Source: Certhia americana (Eukaryota > Chordata > Aves > Passeriformes > Certhiidae). Taken from it: 64,000 nt of DNA. The translations under genes and the position numbers were made by a program. Under the pieces are notes generated by a model, which saw only the letters and a program-made list of their open reading frames with translations, did not search any database and was not told the DNA's origin. The stretch covers positions 33,938,955 through 34,002,954 of the forward strand of contig CM031878.1 of the NCBI GenBank assembly GCA_018697195.1, given 5' to 3'. Each line of letters begins with the position of its first letter. The stretch's first letter is position 1. Positions 11,001 to 23,000 of the stretch are shown one piece after another.

Positions 11001-14000
11001 GTTGTTTCATAGGGGAAAAAGAAATGAATAGATTTTTGTTCTAATTTGAATTCTGTATTTCATCTGTAACACCCCAGGCAGACTTCGTGCTATGAATTAC
11101 GGTTAAAATTATTGTACTAGTTAAAAACACTTATTCTGTTCTAGGCTTTTACCTGTCAATGTCTTTCAATGAAGGATTGGAAAACTTGGAATTTACGGGT
11201 TTGTTTAATGGCAGTACTGAATTTGTAACTATGACAAGCCTGAATAGTTATTAGGCTACCTGCTGTGCTACATAGATGCTCACAGATCTATGGGGCCAAA
11301 TGGGATTCATCGTAGGATGATTTAAATTAAACATAAAAGAAATAAATTTAACATAAATTAAAATTTAAACATAATATAAATTTGACATCAAAAATAGAAT
11401 GGTTATGCAATGTGTGGGGAAAACAAATTTGCCAGATTTTGAAATAGAATTTGTAACTATTATTGTAAAGTAACTATTACTGGAAAGCTCCTTGTGACTA
11501 AATGCAGATAAAAATTTTGGTCAACTGTGAGTCAAACAGTATGTGTACATGTTCTGACATTCCAGTTTCTGAATTGTAACTTGATAGAGGCAGTTTGTGG
11601 ATGAAAACAAAATAATGTGTGACTGATTTTGGATTTCTAGAAATAATTGTAAGGAGCATCCTAAACAGAGACTCAGATGAGATAAATTTGATTTATCTGT
11701 TTATTTGTAAACCTAGACTGTAGTTACCAAAAGTTATGCAAACAGAGTTGTTCTGATTTCCATTCCTGTATTTTTTAAAGCTAATTCTCAGTCAGGAAGA
11801 TATTACCACAATACTGAGGACACTAAATGAAAATGCAGGTGAAAGCTCTGGTGCATCAACAGCTTTGCCAGAATCAAAAGCATCAGCTAGTCATTCTAGT
11901 GACATGCATGGTACTTCTCAGCACTCTGCAGGTAATATTTTTCAAAATTACTTCATCTGGCATTTTTAGGTGTTGTTGTCAATGTATGGCTTCTGTTGGA
12001 ATTGCATTTAAAAATGAATGCCAGTAATGGTGCATACCATTATTGTAGTATCACAGAATAATTAAGGTTGTAAAAGACCTCCAAGATCATCAAATGCAAC
12101 CTTTGACCAAAGACCACCATGTCAGCTTAACCATAGCACTAAGTGCCACCTAGGCACTCCAGGTCTTCTTGAACACTTCCAGGGATAGTGACTCCACCAC
12201 CTTCCTGAGCAGAAATTCTTCCTGATGTCCAGCCTGAACCTCCCCTGTCTCAGCTTGATGCTGTAGAATCTTACCCTGTCACTCAGTAGCTGTCTAGCTG
12301 AAAAGAGACCAGCCCCCCATCTTGCTACAACTTCCTTTCAAGTAGTTGTGGGGAGCAGTAGCATCCTTCTGAGCTTCCTTTTCTCTAGCCTGAACACTCC
12401 TAGCCCCTTCAGCCACTCCTTATATAACTTGTGTTCCACACCATTCAACAGTTCTATTGCCCTTCTCTGGACATGCTTCAGGACCTCAATGTCTTTGTTT
12501 TGTAAGGGGCCAGAACTGGAAACAGGATTCGAAGCATGGCCTCACTCTGATTACTGTCTGAACACAGGGTGGCAATCACTATCCTGGTCCTGCTGGTCTC
12601 ACTAATGCTGATAAAGGCTGGGATGACACTGGCCACGTGGACACAGCTGGCTCATTTTCAGCTGCTATGGACCAGCACTCTGAAGTCCTTTTTTCCTGAG
12701 CAGCTTTCCAGCCACTCTGTCCTCAGCCTGTAGCACTGCTTGGGGTTGTTGTGACCCAAGAGCAGGACTTGGCACTTCACATTATTGAACCTCATGCCGC
12801 TTCCTCAGCCCATTATCCAGCCTGACCAGACCCCTCTGCAGAGCCTTCTAATCCTCCAGCATATCAACACTCCTGCCCAACTTGGTGTCATCTGTGAACT
12901 GACTGAGGGGCACTTGATCCCCTTATCCCAATCCTTGATTGAGTTGTTAAACAGAACTGGTCCCAGTATTGAGCTCTGGAGAATACCACTGGTGATGTCT
13001 GCCGACTGGCAGACATAATTCCATTCACCACCACCAGTTATCCAGCCAGTTTTTAACCCAACAAAGAGTGTACTTGTCCAAGCCCTGTCCTGTCAGCTTC
13101 TCCAGGATAATTCTGTGGGAGAAAGTAATTAATTAATTAATTAATTAAATTAATTCACTAATTTAAGTAGCAAACATCCACAGCCTTTCTATCTTTCACT
13201 AGATGAGTCATCTGCTCAAAAAAAGAGATCAGGTTGATCAAGCAGGACCTGCCTTTCCTACACCTGTTATGAAACCATTCTGGCTGGACCTGATCCCTTA
13301 GTTGTCCAGTTTGTGCCATGAGATTGCACTCAAGCAATCTGATCCATAACTTTCCCCAACACAGAGGCTAGGCTGACAGGCTTATAGTTCCCTGGATCTT
13401 TCTTTTGTAGATGGGCATCACATTGGCCTACCTCCACTCATCGAGTAACCAGTAACTCATCTCCAGGTAACCAGGACTGATGGCAAATGGTGGAAAGTGA
13501 CTTGGTGAGCTGCTCTGCCAGCTCTCCTTCCTCATGGATTGCAGCAGGTCTCTTCTGCTCTCTGACCCTGTGTACCAGCTCAGGTGGCCAGTTGCCCAGA
13601 GAATAACCATTTTCACTCTTAAAGACTGAGGCAAAGAAACATGAAGTACCTCAGCCTTTTCCTTATCCTTGGTGGCAGGGTACCCCTCCGCATTGAATAA
13701 AGTGCGGAGATTATTCCTTTGCCTGCTCTTTATTGTTAATGCATTTATAAAAACACTTCTTATTTTCTTCCACAGTAGTGGCCAGATTGAGTTCTAGCTG
13801 AGTTTTAACTTTGCTAATTTTCTCTCTCTGTGACTTAACAACATCCTTGTAATTCTTCTTCCAGTTGCATGCTCCTTCTTCCAAAAGACATAAACTCTGA
13901 TTTTAGGTCCCGAGTTCCTCCCTATTCAGCCAAGCCAGCACATAGAAACACTCTGGACAATCTGTAAGATTTCCTTCTTAAAGGACATCTAGACTTCTTG

Positions 14001-17000
14001 GACCCCTTTGGATTTAAGGGCTTATTGCCAAGGGACTGTCTGAACCAGTGTCCTGAACAAAGTCTGCCCTCCAGAAGTCCAAGATTTTTTTGACACCCCT
14101 GAATGTTGAAAACCCTTGTGTCATGGTCTCTGTGGTCAAGATGGCTCCAACCATGGTATCTCCCACCAGCTCTTCTTTCTTTGTAAGCAGCAGATCCAGC
14201 AGGGCAGCTCCCCTCGTGGCCTTGCTTCTGAACTGTGTTGGAAAGTTATTTTCACACACTCCAGGAACCTCCTAGACTGCCTCCTCTGGTGCTGAATTTT
14301 CAGCAGATATCTGGCTGGTTAAAGTCACCCACAAGAGCAAGGGCTGATAATCATGAAACATCAACATCACATTGTAGAATAGTTCATCCACCTCCTTATC
14401 CTGGTTGGGTGGCCTATAAAAGATTCCCACCAGGATATCTGCTTTTTTGGCCTTCCCCAGATTGTCACCTATAGGCATGAGAAGGTTGAGACCTACTTAC
14501 TGTCACAAATTTAAATTATGTTTAAATCACTGTCCTTGAGCTCTGTACAGTCAAAACTCTTCCTAATGTACAGAGCCACCCCACCCCATCTCCTTCTTTG
14601 CCTCTCCCTTCTGAAGAGCTTGTAGCCATGCAGAGCAGCACTTTGGTGATATCACCACATTTCTGTCACTGCTTTCCTGCTGCACAGTGGCCTCCACCTC
14701 CTCCTGTTTGTTACCCATACTGTGTATACATTAGTGCAGTTGCACTTCAGCTGGGCTACTGATTTTACTCCTAATGCTGACATCCCACCTCTAGGGTCCC
14801 CTTAAGTGGGCCTGGTCTTATTCCCACACCCCTGCAAATCTAGCTTAAAGCTGTCTTAATCAGGCCTGCCAACTCATGGGCAAGAATCCTTTTACTCCTT
14901 TGGAACAGCTGAACCTCATCTGTCCCCAGAAGTCCTGGTATGATGTCGATTGCCTCATGGTCAAAAAAAAAAAAATTCCACTGATGCTGCCAACCTTCAA
15001 GTAATGTGTTCATTGGGTGGGTTCTCCTGTTCATTTCAGCATTCTTCCCTGCTACTGCTGGGATCAAGGAAAACACCATCTCATGCTCTGGTACCTTCAA
15101 GCAGTCATCCTGAAGTCCTTTCTGATTGCTGTAGGACATTTTTCCTCAGCCTTGTTATTGCCAACCTGTACAAACAGAAGTAGGCAATAATCAGGAGGCT
15201 GAATCAGTCAAGGGGATCTCACAGAATGGGTCACATTGGAAGAGTCCAAGTAGATCATCTGGTCCAACTTCCCTGCTCAAGCAAGGTCATCCCAGAGCAC
15301 ATGGCATAGGACTGTGTCCAGACAGCTCTTAAATATCTCAAGTGAGGGAGACTCCACAACCTCTCTGGGCAATCTGTGCCAGTATGTGGTCATCTGTACA
15401 GTAAAGAAATTCCATTTCAAACTTCCTGTGCGTAGCTTTCTGCCCTGTCCACCTCACTGTCCACCAATCCAGGCAATACTTGCTGAATTTGCCTGTAAGG
15501 ATGTTGTGAGAGGCATTTTTGAAAGTCTTGTTGGAGTCACAGTAGACAAGAACCACTGCTCTTACCTTGTCCTTCTAGGTAGTTACTTCATTATAGAAGA
15601 TACTCAGGTTGGTCAAGCATGATTCCCCATTGGTGAATCCATGCTGACTACTCCTGATCACCTTCTTGTCTTCCATGCGGATGGAGGAAATGGCCTCCAG
15701 AATGAGAAACTCTATCATCTTTGTAGGATTGAAGTGAGGCTGACAGGCTGGTGGTTCCCTGGGTCCTCCTTCATTGCCCTATTTCATGCTTCTATTTGAA
15801 GACTGGGATGACATTTGGTTCCTTCCAGTCCTAAGGCATCACTCCTAACCACCACAACCTTTCAAGTTGATTGTGTGCAGTCAGGCTCTCTCAACATTCA
15901 TAAATGTATCCCATTAAGGCCCTTGGTCTTGTGGATGTCAAGATTACACTGATGTTCTCTAATCCAATCCTCCCTGACCAAGGGAATGGCTTTCTTCCAA
16001 CATTCCCATACTCTGGCCTCCTGGGTCAGACATTCTTGAGGGCTGTTCTTGTTAGTGAAGATTGATGAAAAGAAGACATTCAGTAATTACTCTGCTTCCT
16101 CTGTTACCAGTGCCCCCCCTCCATTTAGCAATGGTCCCACGTTATCCTTGATATTGCTTTTGTTATTGGAGAAGCCCTTGTTGTCCTTGTCATCATTGGC
16201 CAGATTTAATTCCTGATGGGTCTTGGGCTTCATTTTCTCAACTTACTTGACAGCCTCTCTATACACATTCCAAGTAGCTTCACCCCACTTACATCACCGA
16301 CGTATTTCCTGCTTATGTGTGAGTAGTGGCAGAAGCTATTTATTCATCCATGGAGGTCTCTTGGCCCTTTGCCTGATTTCTTGCTCACTGGTTTGCATTT
16401 GCAGCCTGGAGGAAGTGATCCTTGAATGTCAACTCTTCTTCCCTGCAGGGCCTGTTCCCATTGGTTCTTTTGAGAATTCCCTGAAGTGGCTAAAGTTCTC
16501 TCTCCTGAAGTCCATAGTTACAATCTTACTTGCTCCATTGTTCACTCCTCACTCCACAGTCTCACGATCACTGTCCAGCCAAGACTGTCCCAACCTTCTC
16601 ATCTTCCACAAGTCCTTCCCTGCTTGTTTGTGTGAGGTCAAGCAGCTACAACATTCCTTGTGGGGTCCTCCACTGTCTATGACAGGGAGCTGTGATCAGT
16701 GCTTGTCAGGAACTGCTGGGCTGTTGATGTTTCACAGTGATGATTCTGCAGCAGATGTCAGGGTGGTTAAAGTCCCCCACAAGAACCCAATGTTTATGTC
16801 TCTGAGGTTGCTTTGTGCTGCATGTCAAATGCTCATCCACTCCCTTCTCCTACTTGGGTGGCCTGTAGCAAACACCCACAGCAGTGTCATCCCTTACTGG
16901 TTTGCCCTTTTATCCTGGCCCATAAACTTTTGACTTACTCATCATCCACTGCAAGACAGAGCTTGATACATTCTGGATGTTTCCTCACATAGAATGTTTT

Positions 17001-20000
17001 TCCTAAACAGAATACAACTCTTCATGACAACATTCCAGTCATGTGAACTATCCCACCACATCTCTGTAATTGCAGTTAGGTCAAAGTCCTTTGACTGCAC
17101 AGACATTTCTTGTTTCTCTTGTTTGTTTTCCATACTGTGTACATTGGTGTACAGGCACATTATAGAAGTATTTGATTGTGCAAAGGGATGTCCCCATGTG
17201 TGTCTTGTGGGTGCATCTTTGGATGCTTGTACTCACTGAATGTATTCCCTCTTAAGCCTCCTTTTGCTGCTTGGTTGGTCACTGTAGTTCTCCCCTTCCC
17301 CCAACTTATTTCTGTCAAACCTGGACCTATTCTTGTTCCCCTTCAAATCTAGTTTAATGCTCTCTCAACAAGCCTTGCTAACTCCTGAGCTAAAATGCTT
17401 TTTCCCCTTTGAGACAGGAGGACCCTGTTTGCTGCCGGCTCGCTCAGTGTTCTATAAACTAACCCATGATGAGCAAAATCAAAATTCTAATAGTAATACA
17501 GAATTGTATTACCAAGATGTTCATCTGCATGATTTTCTTGACAGGACAGAAGAGAACATAACTTGTGTTCCAGATCCTGTCTCCTATTAGTACCTCTTAC
17601 TTGAGTCCTAGGAAGGCAGACTTCATGTGGGATGGGTCCAGCTGGCATGCAGGGCCCTCAGTTCCCTTGAGAAGAGAGTCTCAGCAATTACTCTTCTTTC
17701 TGTCTTAATTAACTAGGATGCATTTGGCTGACTAAATTGCTCTGGGCACCCCCCCAGGTAGACCTTCATCTTTACTATCATTTGCTTCACCCTCAGGTTC
17801 TGGAGCCTTATACCTATTTCCTAAGGTTACCTGAGAAGGCTAGGGAGGTGATTATCCTGCTGCCCCCAGTTTCCATTTCCCCCTTGTCTTTTAGATTCCC
17901 CTCCTTCTGTCTGGTGACAAGAGTATTGGAGTTCCTCTTGTGCTGAGTTTCCACCTCCTGCATTTCTCTCAGGAATTTTTACCAGTTTATTTTTCTGTCA
18001 GACCCCCTGATACTATTTAGCTTCTCCCCTTTCTCTTAGTCTAAGCTCAGCCACCAGGCTCAGCAGGTCATCCACATGGTCCCAGGGCACGTAAGTGTAG
18101 TCTCTTCTGCCCTCTGGTGCTATTGCCAAGTTCAATCATGCCCTGCAGCTGCAGACCTGCAAGGTGCATGCTTCTGGAAGAAACTTGGTCTGGGTTGCTG
18201 TGTTCCTACAAGCAATGGCTTTTGGCTTTGTGGAGATGACTGTTGTGTGTGTTCTCATGGGGTAGGTGAAAACCACCAGGTGAACTCTACTCAGGAGCTG
18301 GGTGGGTCACTCTGCCCTCCTACGTGCCCTGCCCACGTGCAGCAAGTTCTGTGCCACATCCTTCTGAGGTGCCATGTTCATTTTGCTTGCCTTTTCACTG
18401 AGCTTCAAGTTGCTCATGCTCACTAGAGTCGTTTAAATCTTCCTCCATTGCTCTGGCAAGGCCCCCCTCCACGCACGCCTCACTTAGGACAACTCCTGGG
18501 CACTGCTGAGTCTCTCCCATCTCTTGTGTTTCCCTGACTCTTGGAAACCTCTGCCAGGCTCCTTGAGGTATTTTGCCCTGCAGCTGTAGCTGCTCCTTCT
18601 GTTGTTGCTACTGTAACTATGTGCCTCCTTGGCAGATGAGGTTGGTTGACTGTCCATGGACTATTACCTTGGCATTGTGGTTTGAGCTATATCTGACAGT
18701 AATAATAATGAATAGGATTAACTGAGCCACTGTGAATTTTGAAGCATGACATGTAAGAGTCTTGTTTTCCTGGCCATAATGCAAGGCAGCACTTAAAAGT
18801 CTGTCAACTGTCGAGTTGTTAACATCCTAACTTTGGAAAGCTGCCATTTTACTCTTTTTCCTGTGTATGGTGGTTTTGTTGCTGTTCTGATTTAGATCTG
18901 TTTGTCTGTTGTAATGATGACACCGCTGAAAGTTATTCCTATTCAGTGTATGTCACTGCCCATCAACTGTTCAGCATACACTTAAAAAGAAAAGCAAGTA
19001 GAGTTAGAAAACCATCTTTTGTTGAATTCCTTTATTAAATATGAAAACCAGCAACAATGTGGCAGATGAACAAGAAAGTAAGTTTTTCTTCTTTGTAACA
19101 CTCTTGCACACAGTACCATGTAATATTAAGGGGAAATTGTACATTTGTGTTTTAAAGATGGTAAAAAAAATCTCATGTAGAATATGTAAGAGGAGTGTTT
19201 TATATTCTCATTGTATGATTTTGCCAAAGATAGTTACATAAAGCATGATAAACACACGCTAAGTTTGGATGGATTTACATGTGAATTAAAAGGGAAGTTG
19301 CTGTCTTTATGGTCATAAGCGAGGATGTTTTGTTTTGATTTTATTTCCTTATTTGCAGTCAGGTAACTTTCTTAATATTAACCATTTTTCTGATCCCTGA
19401 AAGGTGTAACTGTTGTGACATCAGCTGTGGTGGAATTGCATTCACCTATGAAAATAAAAACAACACTAAAACTGGACTTCAGATTTGACTCTCTAACTTT
19501 AGTGTTATATAGTCCAAATTCAAAACAGGTAAGTATAATTTTGGCTACAAAGAGTAATTAGAGCCCTAAGGCTGCCTACAGTCCTGGAAATTCTGAACAA
19601 GAATAGCTTAATTTATGACAGAAAAAGCATATGCTAGCAATAATAACAAATGTGATGGAAATGAGAGAATAGCTATTCTAGCTAAATCATTTGGCATATA
19701 CTACCGGAAATCGAATAACCAGTGGAAGCACATAATATGTGGCATCTTCTGTATGACTAAAAATCTTATTTAAATTTATATTAATTCAAAATATGGTTTG
19801 GGAAGAAAAACTTGCAGAATGAAACATTCATTAGTTACACGTAGAGATGGGTACATGGATACACACAGAACGGTGGAGAAAGATTTGAAATTTGTCAGTA
19901 GGAAAGCATTTATATTCATCTTGGTTTAAACTTACAAAACTTGTAACCAGATTTCAGACTAAAAGTTTGTATTTATTGTAAGCTTAAGGTCTCTCACTTA

Positions 20001-23000
20001 TGTAAGCTTGCTTTAGAAAGATGGTAGAAGAAAAAAGAAAGCTTTGCTCTAAGAAAGTTTTCTCTCATATGTTTTTGATCGTGGTTGTCTTTCATGGGGG
20101 GTTATTTAATTTATTATTATTGATAAAATCATCAGTTAGAATAAAACTGTATCACACCTATTTATTATATTTGCTACCTGTGACAAAGTCTACAAATGTT
20201 TCATTTAAACAGGTTAACAGTTTGGATCAGAGAGATGACCTTTTGAAGCTTGCAGAATTTAAATTAGTTCTCATGTCAGCTGCTCTGAAAATGTTATCAG
20301 ATGGTTCAATGAATGCTTCAGTCAAACTGGCAAACTGTACATTAGATGATAAAAGACAGTCAATCCAGAAGGCTACACCACGGTCTGTAATTATACATAT
20401 TTTACTGTTTATTAGAGTTAGACAAAGAGTTCAGTTTTACTAGTGTTCTGTTTAAACTGCAGTTGTTTTAGTGTAGGGGTTCTTAAAGAATGTGTTACTG
20501 TGGATTTGTGTTTCATGTGCCTTTTGTTCCACAGGTCTTTGGGAGACCAATGCTAGATACAAAAAAATAAAATAAAATGAACTTTATATATAAATTTAAT
20601 AAATGTGCATAGAAAATAATTTCACTTTCCACCTTAACAAAGTGCTAAGTAAGACGGAGGTGATGTTTCATGAATAGTAACAAACTTAAGTAAAATGTAG
20701 TATTTCTGATATGTAAACAAGGAAATATGATGGTTTGACTTGTTAAAATTATTAACACCTTTAGTTACCAGTTATGGGATTCCAGTTAGTTTTAAAGTTA
20801 TATAAAAATTGTTCGAATGTTTTTATCAATCATGTTCTAAAATCATTTGTATTGCTTTGTGTCAGTCTTGTTAGTGTATTGCATCTAGAATGAGAAGCTT
20901 GAGTGTTTTTCAGTATTTGTGGCTGGCTTTTTATTGTTTCATGAAATGCCTCTTTAATTGCCTTTCAGAATGGTGGAAATGAAACATGGATTTGAAAAGA
21001 AAGTTATGGTGGATGTAAACTACAAACAGGGGAGAGACGGCACTGTTCTTGATGTTGTTGTTCAAGAGATATACCTTTGTGCAAGCATGGAGTTTCTACT
21101 TACTGTAGCAGATATATTCCTAAAAGCTAATGCAGAAAGTGCTGCTGCACAGAGAAATCTCAAACAATCATTACCAGTAAAGGACCAAGGTATATACCAG
21201 TGTACACTGGAAGTAGTCGAAAATCTGTATTGAATATCAGCTTAATTTTGGTATTGTAATACGTAAAAGTGTGTAAAAGATACAATACTCCTTCTATGCT
21301 TTTTCCCATGTTTATATGTATAGAACAGCTTATAACCATTGATATTGCTTTCTTTGAATCCTGGAAGTAGCTTCATGACATTTAGTTTTCGTTTCCAAAT
21401 GAAGTCTTGTCTTACTAGAGAAAGAAGATAGCTAAAAATGTCTGTTGAAAATAAAATGGGAATAATAATGGAGTGTATTATATTGTGCTTACATATGGAA
21501 TTGGCCTGCTTGATATTGCTGCCTAGAAATGTCATTTCATTTGTCCACTGATGTGTAATTCTTCCTACATCAGTAAACAGACTTTTAGTTTGAGTACCTC
21601 AAAAATGGGTCCATTAGTGCATCAGAGCAGGAAATATTCTTTTTATGCTTCCAGGCCTCAGGTAGTTCTCATCAGGTATGCCTAAGCAAGTCCCTGTTTT
21701 TTTGGTGTCGTTTTCCTGTGCCCTAAATATTGTAGTTGTGTCCCTCTCAGCCAGGCCTGTTGTGATTATTTGGTGATGATCAAAGTCTGAACAGATAAGG
21801 ATGTCTTATATGAAAGTATATTTTTTTGCAAGTGTTTACGTTAGGCATCAGTAGTGCTGCATTATTGTCCTGAAGAAAAATGGGGGTTTGCTACTCCAGA
21901 GGGCTGAAAATGTGTCCAGCATTTACCTAAGATTATCCATCAGAGTTGGCAGATGTAGGTGTGGAGTGAAGCTGATACTTTTGTTAAAGTCAGAGATAGT
22001 AACAGTGGTGATACTGTTACCCTTTTCATTTTGACAGAGAGTTTTGTGGAGTCTTGTACCCAAGAGTAATTAGATAGTAAATGGTTTTGTGCCTGCAGTG
22101 AAGAGCCTAGAAATGTCAGTCGCAGGGAGCTACAGATTTGCTAACACAAGTTATGCTAGAACTTACACCTAAACAGTCAAGACTCTCTGTAAGTTACAAG
22201 AATAATATTATTATTATAATTAACTTTATTAATTATAATAATAATTACGTGCATTAATAATTAAATCACAACAAGAAAATGAAATTTGATTCTTCAACAA
22301 TTAAACTAATGTAATTTATATTTCTGAAGCACCTGTGCAGCCTGTATCTACAATGGAAATGAACATTGTTGTTAAAAATCCGGAGATCGTGTTTGTGGCT
22401 GATCTAACAAGAAGTGACGCTCCTGCATTGGTGGTCACAACACAGTGTGAGGTCTTCATTAAAAATAGCCCTGAAAGATACAGCATGACAGCTGCTGTTA
22501 GAGAGATACAGATGAAAGCATGCCCATTTCTTCCAGAAGAAAGGAAAGAGAATGTTACTACGGTAAGTTTGCAGTCATTGTGTATATTTAAAAGGTCATG
22601 TGAAACTTACACTACTAAAATATAAGTAATTTCTGAAATGTTCGTCATTAAAATGTATACTACAGTATAGTGGTATACATTTTAAGTATGAGTAAAATTT
22701 TGTGGCTAACATTTTGTTGATTTTATTTTCTTTGGTCTGATATGCCTAAAGCATCATCTTGATCTGTGGCATTGGGTTTTGCTTTATATTACAAGCTAAA
22801 ATGCAGAGCCCCAAGGAGTAAAATGTTAATTATCTTTCATATCCCATGTAAGTCAAATAAGTAGAATTTTTGAAGTATATGCCATGTCAAACGCAGTATA
22901 AAAAATTTGGAGTGCTAACAGTTGAAACTTTATTAAATAGCTATGTATGAGAATAATAGTGTCACAAAAATATAAGGGAAGTGCATATTAGGAAATAGTT

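Larger units (their letters stand above)
12045..15210 (-). mobile_element. CR1 LINE, long decayed copy, antisense
   Basis: The 3' end is at the left (complement of the CR1 terminal repeat, cacagaat, near 12053). Going right the + strand gives the complement of the 3' UTR, the end of ORF2, reverse transcriptase (12700-13480), endonuclease (14014-14478) and part of the 5' region. About 3.1 kb of a roughly 4.5-kb element, so 5' truncated. Frames are broken by many stops and indels. Runs such as cagcctgaccagacccctct and caacttggtgtcatctgtga are characteristic. Edges are approximate. Confidence 0.9.
15219..18660 (-). mobile_element. second CR1 LINE, long decayed copy, antisense
   Basis: Starts at the left with a CR1 3' end (cacagaatgg, then ccagacagctcttaaatat and gagggagactccacaacctc) directly beside the 5' side of the first CR1. 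The 3' UTR jumps to reverse transcriptase near 15440, so the C-terminal half of ORF2 is deleted. Endonuclease remains lie at 16942-17160, and 17200-18480 matches the 5' ORF1 region (e.g. agggccctcagttcccttga). The right edge is uncertain (18480-18660). Region 14780-15200 of the first copy and 17300-17560 of this one correspond to each other. Confidence 0.85.
11932..19403. other. 7.5-kb intron almost filled by two CR1 elements
   Basis: Only about 110 bp at the left and 740 bp at the right are not CR1. Both elements are antisense to VPS13A. No extra in-frame exon was found inside. Confidence 0.85.

Noticed and set aside
16223..16933. 236-codon + strand frame
   Set aside because: It is the antisense of CR1 endonuclease sequence; CR1 coding runs on the minus strand here.
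19052..19077. A possible extra exon between exons 11 and 12 (AG before, gtaagt after)
   Set aside because: It is 26 nt, so it would break the frame between exon 11 (1 nt left over) and exon 12 (2 nt needed), which join perfectly without it. The acceptor has no pyrimidine tract.
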